From Eopsaltria australis (lineage: Eukaryota > Chordata > Aves > Passeriformes > Petroicidae), in contig JAVTVJ010000550.1 of assembly GCA_034509425.1 (NCBI GenBank), forward strand, positions 2,670,994 through 2,734,993: 64,000 nt of DNA, read 5' to 3'. Below are positions 39,218 through 49,420 of this stretch, in pieces; position 1 is the first letter of the stretch; the number at the start of each line of letters is the position of its first letter. The notes beneath the pieces were generated by a model. The model saw nothing but the letters and a program-made list of their open reading frames with translations, did not search any database and was not told the origin of the DNA. A program made the translations under genes and the position numbers.

Positions 39218-42200
39218 CTTTCTTTTTCTCAAAATAAATTAAAGAAAAAGCCAAAACTTGATTCCATCAGGAAAACATTGCACTTGTCCATACTGACTAG
39301 CTCCTACTATTGGAAACTTTAAGAAGAGGGGTAGCATGTCAAAAATACTCCTTGTAAAGAGAGAAAAGGAATAAACAAAAAGATGCTACACTGAAGGGTG
39401 CAAAGTTGTTAAGATTCCATATTAAAACTTTAAACTTTCAAATTAAAACAATATTTATTAAAGCAGACGTGATTACTTTTGTAGGGAAGATGCACTGAAA
39501 AGCTAGGGAAATCATCCAGAAAGACGTTGGAAAACTACAACTTTGAGTCCCATAAGGTTACTTTTCAGACCACTGCAAATCATTTAAATATCATTTTTCC
39601 CCCAATCTTTCATCAGGTCTTATAGTCCTAGAGGCCTTATAGTTGACCTACTGCCACTCATGAAAAGACAGAAGTGAGTCAAGTGCCCAATTCCTCACAA
39701 CAAACAAGGCCCACTTGGTCCACACAATGAGGTTTATAAGGTGCTCAGAAGGAAAATAGGAGTCAGGACACCACTCAGGTTTCTTCATTGTGAACAAAAG
39801 GAAGGTGGTTCCAGAACAGTGAAAATGCATTGCCATTTGCCACCGCTCCCCCACAGAACACAATTTTCAAACTCCTCCCAACACACAGTCTCTGGATCTC
39901 AGCCCAGCTTTTCCTCATGTACACCACCCACGCTGGCAGGTGCTTCCAGCATTCTTCACTGGAAAATTCATGTTCTTCACTGCAACTCAACTCATAGGTG
40001 CTTAAGAAGGAAGAATTAAAGTAGCTCTCATTCTTGATACCTCAAAAAAGAGAGAACTGATTTTGAGTCAGGAGACAAAGATGAGAGCAGTGGAAAAGCT
40101 GAAGGCACAAGAGATGCTGGCTATGAAAGACAGGGGCAGTTTGGAACTAAAACTTGCTGATGTTAATTTTTACCCTTGAAAATGAACACATCAGAAATCC
40201 TAGTCAGTGGTCTTAATCCTCTCAATAACATCCAATCCCAGGAGGTTCACTGGGGCCCAAGGGAATTGCCAAGATCCAATGTCATAAGGATTCAACACCT
40301 TGTATCCCAAGTACTAGCAGAACTCTGTGAGATTTAAATTATATTGGGAAATCAAAAATGCACAGCAGCATCAAGATCAAAGGAATGTGTAAGGATATAG
40401 ATTTTATTTTTTTGTGTGTGTGATTGGGTTTTGTTGGGTTTTTGTTTGGTTGGTTTGATTTTAGAGGGGGGAGGGAGCTTTTTTTAAATTATTTTAATCT
40501 TATTTCTCAAATATACCGTCCATATCTCAGCCAAGACAGCTGCTCACATCAATGAAGCTGCCTGGGTGTTGTAATGCTTCCAAGATGACATGCTCCAGAC
40601 TTCACTTAAATGTGATTATATATATATATGGGCAGCATATTCCTGAAGGAGAGAATTAGGGACTCACTCACTCTGTATTGCCTACAGAGAACAACGTGGG
40701 TTTTTTTTAATTCTAACACTGTGAGCTTAAGAGTCACAGCTCCTAGGTGATTAGGATGACAGCCACAGTCTTGCTCTTGGGCTGGAAGCATTATTGCCTC
40801 ACACTTTCCATAGCTGCAGCATACATATATTGAATATTTCTGTACTATACGATGCCAGTACAGCTTCACAGCTCTTCCACAGTTACAAGACCTTCCTGAC
40901 CTCTAACACAATTATTACTGTCTCTCCTTTTCTGCCTCCTGCCTTTTTTCCATGACTGTCTTTCATTCAATATAAATTTTCTTCCATCAGTGCCCATGGT
41001 AACATCCATAGAATTAGCTCCGGGCTAGACAGTGGCCATGAACAGCTCCCTAACCATGGAAACCTGCCAACATTTATCACAAATATAAGATGCTCCATGG
41101 AAGTAAAAAGCACAACAGCGCTTCTTTAACTCTTCTGCAGATCCTTGGCACATTATGGTAGCCAGAGCAATTTGTAAACATGGCAAACTGCCTGTCTTGC
41201 CTTTTTACATTTATCAGCACATGGATGCACCCTAATGGCATGTTCAAAGTTTCTAGGACTATAAATTAACCTAAATAGTTACCTTCACATTAGCCATCAA
41301 ACGATATATGAGTCACATTGTTGTCAAAGATGCTATTGTGATAAAGATGTACAACATGCAGTCTGCCATGTGATGAAGAATACACAAACTATTTTAGACT
41401 GGAAATTTCTGAAGATGCATGTTGAATATTTAAAACTTGCAGCAGTTATGAATGTGAATTTTAGGTACGGGGGGATTGATTGTATTTTTTTAGGCAACTT
41501 CAGGTAGGAAATTGGGGTGAAGGATGACACAACTATATTCTATAGAATTAATGTTGATAGCTTGGAATCCTGCCGTGATTTCTTTTATAACAATAACCAA
41601 TTGTCTCCCAGAGTGTCTGTTTACTGAGAACATCAAATAATTAAGTTTACAGTGGTGAATCAGAATGAGTAGCAGAGCCAGACTTATTTGGGAAGCAATG
41701 AAACTATAATTAGACTAGAAAACATTGAATGCAATAAAACACAGATATGCATGCTGTTAGGAGGTTCCACACAGGCACAGAGAAACATTCAGCATGCAGC
41801 AGAGAAGTAGTCTGCCTTAATCTGCATGGGAATCAAGTCCAGATCTATATGCACTTTAGAGAAATGCACAAGGAAGTCCGTATCTGGCTGCTACATGATG
41901 CTCAACTGGTCAGTTTCTCCTTTCCTTCAATAAATTTAAGATAGCTTTTGCCCCAGAATGCAGAGGTTCACATACCTAACTTAACCTCAGCCACTACTGA
42001 ACAGCCTTTGCCGTTATGTTACTTATTAACATTTGAATGCTTTCTACTATTACATGGAATGCTTGGTCACCTGTAAAAATATTTCTCCTTTCTAAATCCC
42101 TGCCAATTTACAGTTTATAAACTGTGGATGCACCAAGCCTTGTACAAAAGCTTTTATCACAGAGACTTGCTAATGGCTGTGTTTTAACATTTCTGCATTC

Positions 42201-42439
42201 AAGACTCCTTACCAGAACAAGATGTTTACCACAGCTGACAATATCACTGATGATTAGGAGGCTTGATTTGCAGCTTCCCAAAATGTGGGGATGAAAGGTT
42301 TTCATATAATCCAAGGTATGAATTTAAACTGGGATACCACAGCAGCATAAAACTTGAATACACACCTCTGACAACATTTTCCCATCAATCTTTCGCATAG
42401 GGTTGGGCGGAGCTACCTGCATCTATGTGATTACTCATG
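39218..42439. other. unique sequence, no gene seen
   Basis: A T/G-rich low-complexity tract lies at about 40405-40465 (the complement of the A/C tracts elsewhere), and a short TA repeat at 40617-40629. Frames reach only about 92 codons and show no domain. Confidence 0.4.
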
Positions 42440-42599
42440 TCATAGAATGGTTTTGGTTGGAAAGGATCAAAGCAACCTTAGCATTCATCTAGTTCCAACC
42501 TCCCTGCCACAGGCAGGGATACCCTTTCACTAGGGTTCCTCAGTGACCCATCCAGCCTGGAATTTGAACAACTCCAGGGATGGGGGCATCCATTACCTA

Positions 42600-43382
42600 T
42601 AAGGGCAATCTGGTCCACAGCAAAGAATTTCTTCCCAGAATCTAATCTAATCTATCCCCTCTTTCAGTTTGAAACCATACCCCCCTACCACTATACATTG
42701 TAAAATGTTTCTCTCCAGCTTTCTTGTAGGACCCTTTTAGGTACTGGAAGGCTGCTAAAAGGTCTCCTCATAGCTGAGCAATCCCAAATCCCTCAGCCTG
42801 GTCTTCATAGGAAAGGCACTATAGTCCTCTGATCATTTTCATGGCACTCCTCTGGACTTGCTCCAACAGGACCACATCCTTATTTTGGAGACCTGAGAGC
42901 TGAATGCAGTACTCCAGGTAGAATCCATGAGAGTGGAGTATTGGGGGTTGCAGTTGGTTTTCTGGGCTATGAGCACACATTGCTGCCTCAGGCTGGGCTT
43001 CTTATCCCCCAACATGTCCCAGTCCATCAGGGCTGCTTCCAATCTATTTTTTTCCCAACCTGTATTGTGCATGGGATTGCCCCAACCCAAGTGGAGTACC
43101 TTGTACTTGCTTTTGTTGTAATTTCATGAGGTTTGCACGGACCCACCTTTCAGGTCTGTCAAGGTCCCTCTGGATGGCATCCCTTTCCTCCAGTGTGTCA
43201 ACTGCACCATACACCTTGGTGTCATCAACAACCTTGCTGCAGGTGTATCCATTCCTACTGTCCATACTGCTGACAAAGATGCTACACAGCACAGGTTTCC
43301 ACTCAAACCCCTGAGGAATGACACTTGGCACCTGCCTGGAACCATCCAGACAATTCCTCATACACTGAGTGGTCCATCCATC
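42600..43382 (-). pseudogene. CR1 reverse transcriptase C-terminal part, frameshifted
   Basis: Minus-strand frames 43044-43382 and 42839-43090 carry successive pieces of CR1 ORF2. The first contains TCSKVVDDTKVYGAVDTLEE, the site of the RT catalytic YADD/FADD-type motif, here VVDD, so the first two positions are changed while the DD pair remains. ERDAIQRDLDRPERWVRANL follows. The second frame continues with QQCVLIAQKTNCN. A frameshift near 43060 and further changes downstream disable it. The N-terminal side is cut at 43382 by an LTR insertion; the reading frame running on to 43472 is LTR sequence, not CR1. Confidence 0.85.
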
Positions 43383-44417
43383 TGTGTTGGTTTTGCCCAG
43401 CCTGGTTTTTGGTAGAGGGGCATCACAGAGTTGTCTTCTGTGAGAAGCTTCCACCATGTCTGGCACAGCCAATCCCTGATGGCTCTGAAGATGGTCCTCT
43501 GAAGATGGCCAAGGCTGGGCCAGTTAGAGATGATGGTAACGCCTCTGTGATAACATGTTTAAGAAGAAAATAAAAACAAAGGGGGAGTGCAATTTGAGTT
43601 CCAGCTAGAAAAGAAGAGGAGGAGGTGAGAATATGTGAAGGAAACAACATGGAGACACCAAGGTCAGTGGAGAAGGAGGGGGAGGAAGTGCTTCAGGTGC
43701 TGGAGCTGAGATTTCTCTGCAGGCCGTGGTGATGACCATGGCGAAGCAGCTGTGCCCCTGCAGCCCACGGGGATCCATGGGGGATGCAGAGATCCACCCA
43801 CAGCCCGTGGGGAGATGCCCATGCCGGAGCAAGTGGATACCTGGAGGAGGCTGTGATCCAGTGGGAGACCTAGTAGAGAGAGGGGGTCCTTGCTTCCAGG
43901 CTGGAGCAGCCTATCCTTGGAGTACTGCACCCCATGGAAGAGTGAGCCACACCACAGCAGTTTTGGGAGGACTGCTGCTTGTGAGATTGGACCCATATTA
44001 GAGAGTTTTGCAGAGAACTATCTCCCATGGGAGGGACCCCATAGTCTTGCAGGGGAAGGGCTCCACTCGCTGCACAGCAGAAGAAAACCTCAGGTGGCAA
44101 ATTTACCAAAACCCCCATGCCCTCTCTCCCTGTGCTGTTGGCAGGAAAGAGGGAGAGGTTGGGAGGAAGAAAAGGTGTTTTTAAGGGCTTATTTTACTTC
44201 TCATTATCCTCCTCTGATTTTGTTAGTAATAAACTCACTTTGTACCTCTAAGTTGAGCCTGTTTTGCCCTTGGAGTGTTTTCTCCCAGTCCTTACCTCAA
44301 CTCATGAACCCTTCACTAATTTTTTTTTTTTTTTTGCTGTCCTCTGTCCAGCTGTAGCAGGGGAGGGTGAGCAGCTGTCCAGGGTGCCTGGTGTTTGGCC
44401 AATGTCAAACCATGACA
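43383..44417 (+). mobile_element. solo LTR A, ERVL-like, inserted in CR1
   Basis: It begins TGTGTTGGTTTTGCCC and ends AAACCATGACA, with perfect CCATC duplications at 43378-43382 and 44418-44422. A 5-bp duplication fits avian ERVL integration. A promoter-like GATAACATGTTTAAGAAG lies near 43549 and AATAAA at 44228-44233, followed by GTTGAGCCTGTTTTGCCC, an arrangement I recognise from abundant avian ERVL LTRs. The middle (about 43720-44040) contains degenerate repeats around CAGCCC-GTGG and GGAGCAG, usual for this family. The length is 1035 bp. No internal region remains, so it arose by recombination between two LTRs. The open frames of 110-155 codons inside it are chance products of GC-rich LTR sequence. 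A T16 run lies at 44320-44335. Confidence 0.9.
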
Positions 44418-44422
44418 CCATC

Positions 44423-44609
44423 AAATCCATGCTCCTCTAGTTTGCAGAGAAGGGTGCCATGAGGTTCAGTGTCAAATGCTTTGTACAAGACCACGTAGGT
44501 GATGTCAATTGTTTTTATCTTATACACTAATGCTGTCACCTTAACAATGAAGGCCACCAAACTTGTCAGTCATGATTTGTCTTTGGTGAAACTGTTGGTT
44601 GTCACCAGT
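44423..44609 (-). pseudogene. CR1 reverse transcriptase palm fragment
   Basis: Plus-strand landmarks are GTGTCAAATGCTTTGTACAA and AAGGCCACCAAACTTGTCAG. They are the reverse complements of conserved CR1 RT codons (the FDTVPH region and the segment after the NLVAFYD-type motif). The piece is bounded on both sides by LTRs and is not translatable as one frame. Confidence 0.85.
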
Positions 44610-46840
44610 TGTGGTGGTGCATTCCCCACTGTTCCTTTCCAGGCTGCAGTGTGATCTGAGAAATGCTTGTTAGGCCTTAGCCTTGAAAACAGCACCTCAG
44701 CTCTTTCCCAGCTTATCAGAAACACTATCTGCTCCCAGGAACTGCTAACAAGCTACTGTTTTCCTCATGACCAGCCTTGGAAAATATTCCTCTTGCCTGA
44801 ATAGCATAACATTCTTGTTATCATACCTTCAAAGAAAGTGCTGACCTGTAGTGGTGGTTCGGAACCAGGAAGGAAGAGGACTTCCGGTGGCATGTTCCAC
44901 GGACAGAGAGTTTCCCCCCGAAGCTCCCAAAGGCAGTGGTTTGGACCACCAAGACACGAACCCCAAGTTCCTGCTATTGGTTCCTTGATTTGTCTGTTAT
45001 GTTTCCCCGCTCTGGGAAATTCCCTGTCACTCCATTGTTCATTCGTTGTTCTCTCTTCCCCCTCCCCTCCCCAAACCCCATTCGGCAATGTACCCCGGCC
45101 CCTCCCATATATTGCCCCTTCGCCCTCAGTTTATTGGATGTTGTTCCTCCCTTAAATACCCATGTAATGAGGTGTTCTGGGCTCTTGGATCCATGTGCTC
45201 CCCTTGGAGGTAATAAACCTACCGAACTCATATACCAAGAGACCTCCTTCTCTGGGAGTTCTTTGCGATCTCGCCATGCTCTGAGGGCAACATCTCCTCA
45301 GACCAGGATGCAGACTAGCGGTGTCCTCATCGGTTCACCGGGGAGGCTTTCCAGAACACGAACAGCCTCCCAGGTTCACGCTAGCGCTCTGCTGCCGGTA
45401 CCGGGACAAGATAAGCAGGGAACACAACACTGACCCAAACTGTGGCCAGGCTGAAACATTGTTATGATTAAAGCCCACTCTCTTGCAACCCTATAAACAG
45501 CAAGACCCTATAAACAGGAGACCCTCTGAGCTCTCCTGGACTGCAGAGGGCCTGCAACCAGGAACCTCTAACACCTCTCAGAGCCAGCAAACCCTCAGGT
45601 TTGGTATACCTGGAGGATTGCCAGAACATGACATCCTGGGCTGATACCTCACTCCTCGAGGTCCTATTCTTCCTGTCAGGAGATGCAAAAGCATCCAAAG
45701 TGAGTATTTCACTGACCTCTGAGGGGAATTTTTCACAGGTACCTTGCTTGCACTGACTGTTTCTGTCTGTGTGCATGCACATAAGCTTATGCTATAGCAA
45801 ATCTGAGAGAAATATTGCTTTCTTAGATGTTTAAGTGTAGAAGCAGTGGTCTGCTGCAGCTATTCCAGCCGTGATGAGAGCTCTGTGTAGAAGCAGCAGC
45901 CTGTCACATTTGTCTCAACTTTGATAAAGGCTCTCCGTTCCCTTGGGAAAGGTGCATACCAAAGGATTGACTCCAGCCATAAACACCATGTGTGAATGTT
46001 TTCCTTTACCAACCAGAATACTGGGACGTGGCATGTTTGAGTGAATAAGGGCAGAAACATCTGTTCTATGGGTGCTTAGTGGTGTGGCTGTTATGTCTTT
46101 CCTTCTGCACTTTCGCTAAACTTTCCCATAGTAGAATCATATAAATACTGAAGTGTATATAATAAAGATGGGTCCTGTTAGAAGCAGCAGTGGTTGGTTT
46201 GTTTTTTTCCAAGCTGCTGCATTAAGTACCTCAGATATCTATGTATCCAGATCTGTAAGTAAGGTTAAGTTATAGTTATAAGCTTACTTAAATGCCGCTA
46301 AGTGTTGTTCTTTTGCTAAGCTGTTAGACATAAGTTACAAGCTACGCTTTAAGTGTCCTCCTGACAAGTTGCTAAGTATAACTTCGAAATTATAAGTTAG
46401 GTTAAATGCTGTAAAATGTTATTCCTCTTTTAGATTGTTAGTTAAGTTATAAATTAAGTTCTAAGTTAAGCTGGGTAGGTTAAGTGTTTTCCCTATGTTA
46501 AATGACTAGGCTTAAGGTATAATTTAGGTTAAAGTACTGTCAAGTTTGAGTGTTGTTAAACTTTTTGGCCCTGTTCCTTTTTATCCTTGCCCTGACTGTC
46601 CTTTTGTCACTGGTACCAGTCACACACGCTCCTCCCTAGGTAGTTCTTGGTTAATTTCTACTTTGATTACCTCAATTTGGTTTTGTTTTTTTGTTATTGC
46701 TTCCTTTCCCTTGTTGTGCCTTAGCTGTCCTGTAAGCAGTAGAGTGAATCTTGCCAACTAACTTGTTGTGGTGTGTCACTTTATATTAAATCTGACTTTT
46801 GATCAGATTTAAGAGATCTGAAACACACTTGTTTGTGACA
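44610..46840 (+). mobile_element. long solo LTR B, itself interrupted by LTR D
   Basis: The outer ends are TGTGGTGGTGCATTCC at 44610 and CTTGTTTGTGACA ending at 46840. The flanks CCAGT (44605-44609) and CCTAT (46841-46845) are imperfect copies of the CR1 target; each differs by one base from CCAAT, the CR1 sequence I remember, so they look like an aged 5-bp duplication. Subtracting the inner LTR and its duplicated 6 bp gives about 1.64 kb, which is long for an LTR. AATAAA occurs at 46161-46166 and a second candidate signal TATATTAAA ends at 46790. The 46254-46540 stretch is dominated by TAAG/TTAAGT motifs. The family is unidentified. A truncated provirus (LTR plus leader) is an alternative, but the matching CR1 sequence on both sides favours one complete LTR. 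Confidence 0.72.
44847..45429 (+). mobile_element. solo LTR D inside LTR B, 6-bp duplication (ERVK-like)
   Basis: It begins TGTAGTGGTGGTTCGG and ends AACACAACA, with perfect CTGACC duplications at 44841-44846 and 45430-45435. Six-base duplications are typical of beta-retrovirus-like ERVK elements. TATA-like TTAAATA lies at 45152-45158, with CATATATTG about 45 bp upstream as an alternative, and AATAAA at 45212-45217. The length is 583 bp. It is CpG-richer and looks less decayed than the LTR around it, which fits its being the younger insertion. A 165-codon plus frame (44936-45433) crosses it by chance; it has no retroviral domain. Confidence 0.92.
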
Positions 46841-46845
46841 CCTAT

Positions 46846-47404
46846 CACCTCCTTGTTTTCCAGGTGCCTTAGCAGAGTTTCCAGGAAGAAAACTGCCAGG
46901 CACCAAGGTGAGACTGACTGGCCTGTAGTTTCCATTTTTCCCTTTATAAAAACAGAGGTTATGTTTCTTCTTTTCCAGTCAGTGTGAACTTGACCAGACT
47001 GCCATGACTTCTCATATATGACTGATAATGCCTAAGCCGCTTCACTCTCCCCCAGGACCCACAGATGTATCTCATCAGGTGCCATGGACTTATGCATCTT
47101 TAAGTTCCTTAGCTGTTCTCCAACCTGATATTCTCCCAGTTCCTGCCTTTGCCTCTTGTGACTTGGATGGTATGGCTGAAGCACTTGCTGGTGAAGATCC
47201 AGGCAAACAAGTCACCGAGTGCCTCAACCTTCTCCATGTCCAGGTAACCAGGTCTTCCCTTTCCTTCTGGAGAGGATCCACATTCTCCCATGTCTTCCTT
47301 TTATCACTGACATACCTATAGAAGTTTTTCTTGTTGCCCTTGACATCCCTGGCCAGATTCAATTCTACTGGTGCTCTAGCTTTCTTAACCTGATCTGTGG
47401 CCAC
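46846..47404 (-). pseudogene. CR1 ORF2 linker and reverse transcriptase start, frameshifted
   Basis: A minus-strand frame beginning near 47400 encodes the recognisable CR1 segment [19 protein letters not shown] then [14 protein letters not shown] +1/-1 shift moves the continuation ([24 protein letters not shown]) into another frame near 47290. Plus-strand landmarks further on are GAGACTGACTGGCCTGTAGT near 46908 and TTATGTTTCTTC-TTTTCCAGTCAGTG near 46970, corresponding to the start of the RT domain. The segment is cut at both ends by LTR insertions. Confidence 0.87.
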
Positions 47405-48997
47405 TGTCCTGGGTTAGTCAGGAGGGCTCAAAATCTAGGAAGTGACCTATGCTGCAGGAAGGGATATAACTTCCTTCCTGAGAGAGAGAGAGCCAGTAAC
47501 CAGGTAGTTTTAAGGATTGATGTGTACGTGAACCAATTTAAAAGTTGATCCACCTTTGAGGAAAAAAACCATATATAAGCAAAGACCCTCCGAGCCTCTT
47601 CCTCTTTTGGCCTGCTGCTGTGTAGAGGAGCATCTCCTGCTTCTCTCCCTGGTAAGGCCCCCCCTCCTTCCAAAGGAGGGAGAGGGGGGAGGGAGGTTTA
47701 GAGCGGCCGTGCAGCTGCAGCCGGGCATGGGGGAGGAACCGGCTGGAATTTTCAGCAGATCCAGCTCAGCCGGTGTGTCAGCTACACGAGACAGGGCCAG
47801 GCCCCTGCTCTGGCCAGGCAAGGACCGGGCCGGACTCCATCCAGCTCGGGCCAGGCCCTGCTCTGTCACCCCGGGCCCAGATGGCCCCAGCAGGCCGAGC
47901 CAGCTCCGCAGAGCCAGGCACAGAGACTCTGAGAGCGTCTGCCATCCAGCTCGGACCTGTTCAAACAGCCCGGCAGGGAGCACGGGATCGTCACACTGCC
48001 GGAGAGAGAGAGATTAACTCCATCCATGCCTGGACTAAACTTACAGACACCCATCCTTCCTTGCACAGAGAGAGGAATGAGTGAGGACATCTACATAAAT
48101 GCAGCATAGAGACTTTGCAGACAGTGAGGAAAGCAGAACCGATGCCTAGAGGGAGGAGCATGAGAAGAGCTTCGAGAGTGAAGCTGAAAATTCTTTTGGA
48201 AAACCATGTTTGGGGACTGAGCTAATAAATTCTCTGTAATATATGAAGAAATAGTCCAAAGGGAGGATGTGAGGTTCTAATTGCAGCCAGTGAACTGAAA
48301 TACCTGGGTAAAGACAAGTAGGTGTTGAAATAAGTACAGCCTGATGAGAAACTAGAACCAAGAGAGAGGAGAGGCTGTGACCCAGAGCCCTGGTCCCGGG
48401 GGAATGCCAGAGAACTTGTGTTGTCAGGAGAACCTGTATTGCTCAGCACAGAAGAAGGGATTTTCTTTGTTGCTGCAATTGAACTGTGCATCCTTAAAAC
48501 AGGTACCCTGTGGACTGTTCATAACCCACCATAGTGGCTGTGGGAAGGCTACTGGTGGGGGAGGGATCCACCACAAGCTGATCTTTCTTCCGGGCAGCGG
48601 CTGAAGACCCATAAAAAAACTGCATTTTTCTTACAGAAGATCCATGGGATAAACAAAAGAGATTTCTCTCCCTAAATAAACTGAAACAAGAACTATTTCT
48701 GAGATGGTAAACTGACTGGGGGTCGAAGTGTTATCTTTTGTGTATTGTCTGGGAGAAAAAATGGAGAGGTGGGGGAAGGAGGGGTGGTCTGAGGAGTTTG
48801 TTCTGTTTTTTGGGTTTTTTTTTCTTGGTTTTTTTTCCCCTCTGTCTTAGGTATATTAATAGTTTCTTTATACTTTATAAAGTTTGAGCCTGCTTTGCCT
48901 ACTTCTAATCCTCATCTCACAGCAAACATCAGGTAAATTTTGATAAGTGTGCTGGCATTTGGCCAGAAACTCAAATAGGAGAACTCAAACCACTACA
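47405..48997 (+). mobile_element. solo LTR C, ERVL-like, 1.6 kb, inserted in CR1
   Basis: It begins TGTCCTGGGTTAGTCAGG and ends AACCACTACA, with perfect GCCAC duplications at 47400-47404 and 48998-49002. TATATAA lies at 47572-47578 and AATAAA at 48675-48680, implying a long transcribed region inside the LTR, as also in LTR A. The 3' end (GTTTGAGCCTGCTTTGCC near 48880) resembles the LTR A end, so both probably belong to the ERVL group. The 47640-47990 part is GC-rich with CpGs and produces chance frames of about 150 codons on both strands. The miniature element at 39050-39212 is a deleted minus-strand relative. Confidence 0.9.
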
Positions 48998-49155
48998 GCC
49001 ACTTGGACAATTTCTTTGGGTTCCTCACAGCTTATCTGTCCTTGCTTCCACTCCCTGTAGGCTGCCCTTATATGTTTGAGTTTGTCTGGGAGCTCCTTGA
49101 TCGTACCTGCAGGTCTCCTGGCATTTTTGCCTGACTTCCTCTTCACTGGGATGCA

Positions 49156-49398
49156 TCACTTCTGAGTTTGGATGAGGTGATCCTTGAATACTAACAAGTG
49201 TTCTTGGTCCTCTCTTCCCTCCAGGACTTTATCCCATGGTACTCTACCAAACAGATCCCTGAGGAGGCCAAAGTCTGCTCTCCTGAATTCCAAGGTAGTG
49301 AGCTTGCTGTGTGCCCTCTTTGCTGCCCTGAGGATCTCAAACTCCACCATTTCATGGTCACTACAGACAAGGCTCCCTTTGAGTTTCAAATTCCCCAC
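49156..49398 (-). pseudogene. CR1 endonuclease C-terminal fragment, still open
   Basis: An 80-codon minus frame with good match to CR1 ORF2 begins GNLKLKGSLVCSDHEMVEFE, which includes the SDH motif closing the APE-like endonuclease active site. RRADFGLLRDLFGRVPWDKV follows about 25 residues later, then FKDHLIQTQK. In a live element this domain nicks the target DNA to start reverse transcription. Here only its last third remains; the upstream part was lost by 5' truncation near 49420, and the downstream part is separated by LTR C. Confidence 0.9.
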
Positions 49399-49420
49399 CA
49401 GTCCCTCCTTGTGAGAAGCC

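Larger units (their letters stand above)
42440..49420 (-). mobile_element. one CR1 LINE split into four pieces by nested LTRs
   Basis: Minus-strand CR1 pieces lie at 42440-43382 (3' end and C-terminal RT), 44423-44609 (RT palm), 46846-47404 (RT start and linker) and about 49003-49420 (endonuclease C-terminus). They join end to end in the correct order. For example, the plus-strand text GTGGTCCATCCATC before the first LTR continues as AAATCCATGCTCC after it. GATCTGTGGCCAC before the third continues as TTGGACAATTTC after it. Together they give about 2.1 kb of CR1, truncated at the 5' end near 49420, where similarity stops after CCCTCCTTGTGAGAA. The 3' end is the TCATAGAATGG at 42440. The frame is broken several times. 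Confidence 0.93.

Noticed and set aside
43664..44357. Several frames of 90-155 codons
   Set aside because: All lie in LTR A; the repetitive proline/serine/tryptophan content comes from degenerate LTR repeats.
44936..45433. 165-codon plus-strand frame, the longest in the window
   Set aside because: It lies almost entirely inside solo LTR D, including its U3, R and U5 portions; LTRs are non-coding and no retroviral domain is seen.
47510..48017. Overlapping 150-160 codon frames on both strands
   Set aside because: They sit in the GC-rich part of LTR C, where stop codons are rare by composition; frames on both strands show no domain.
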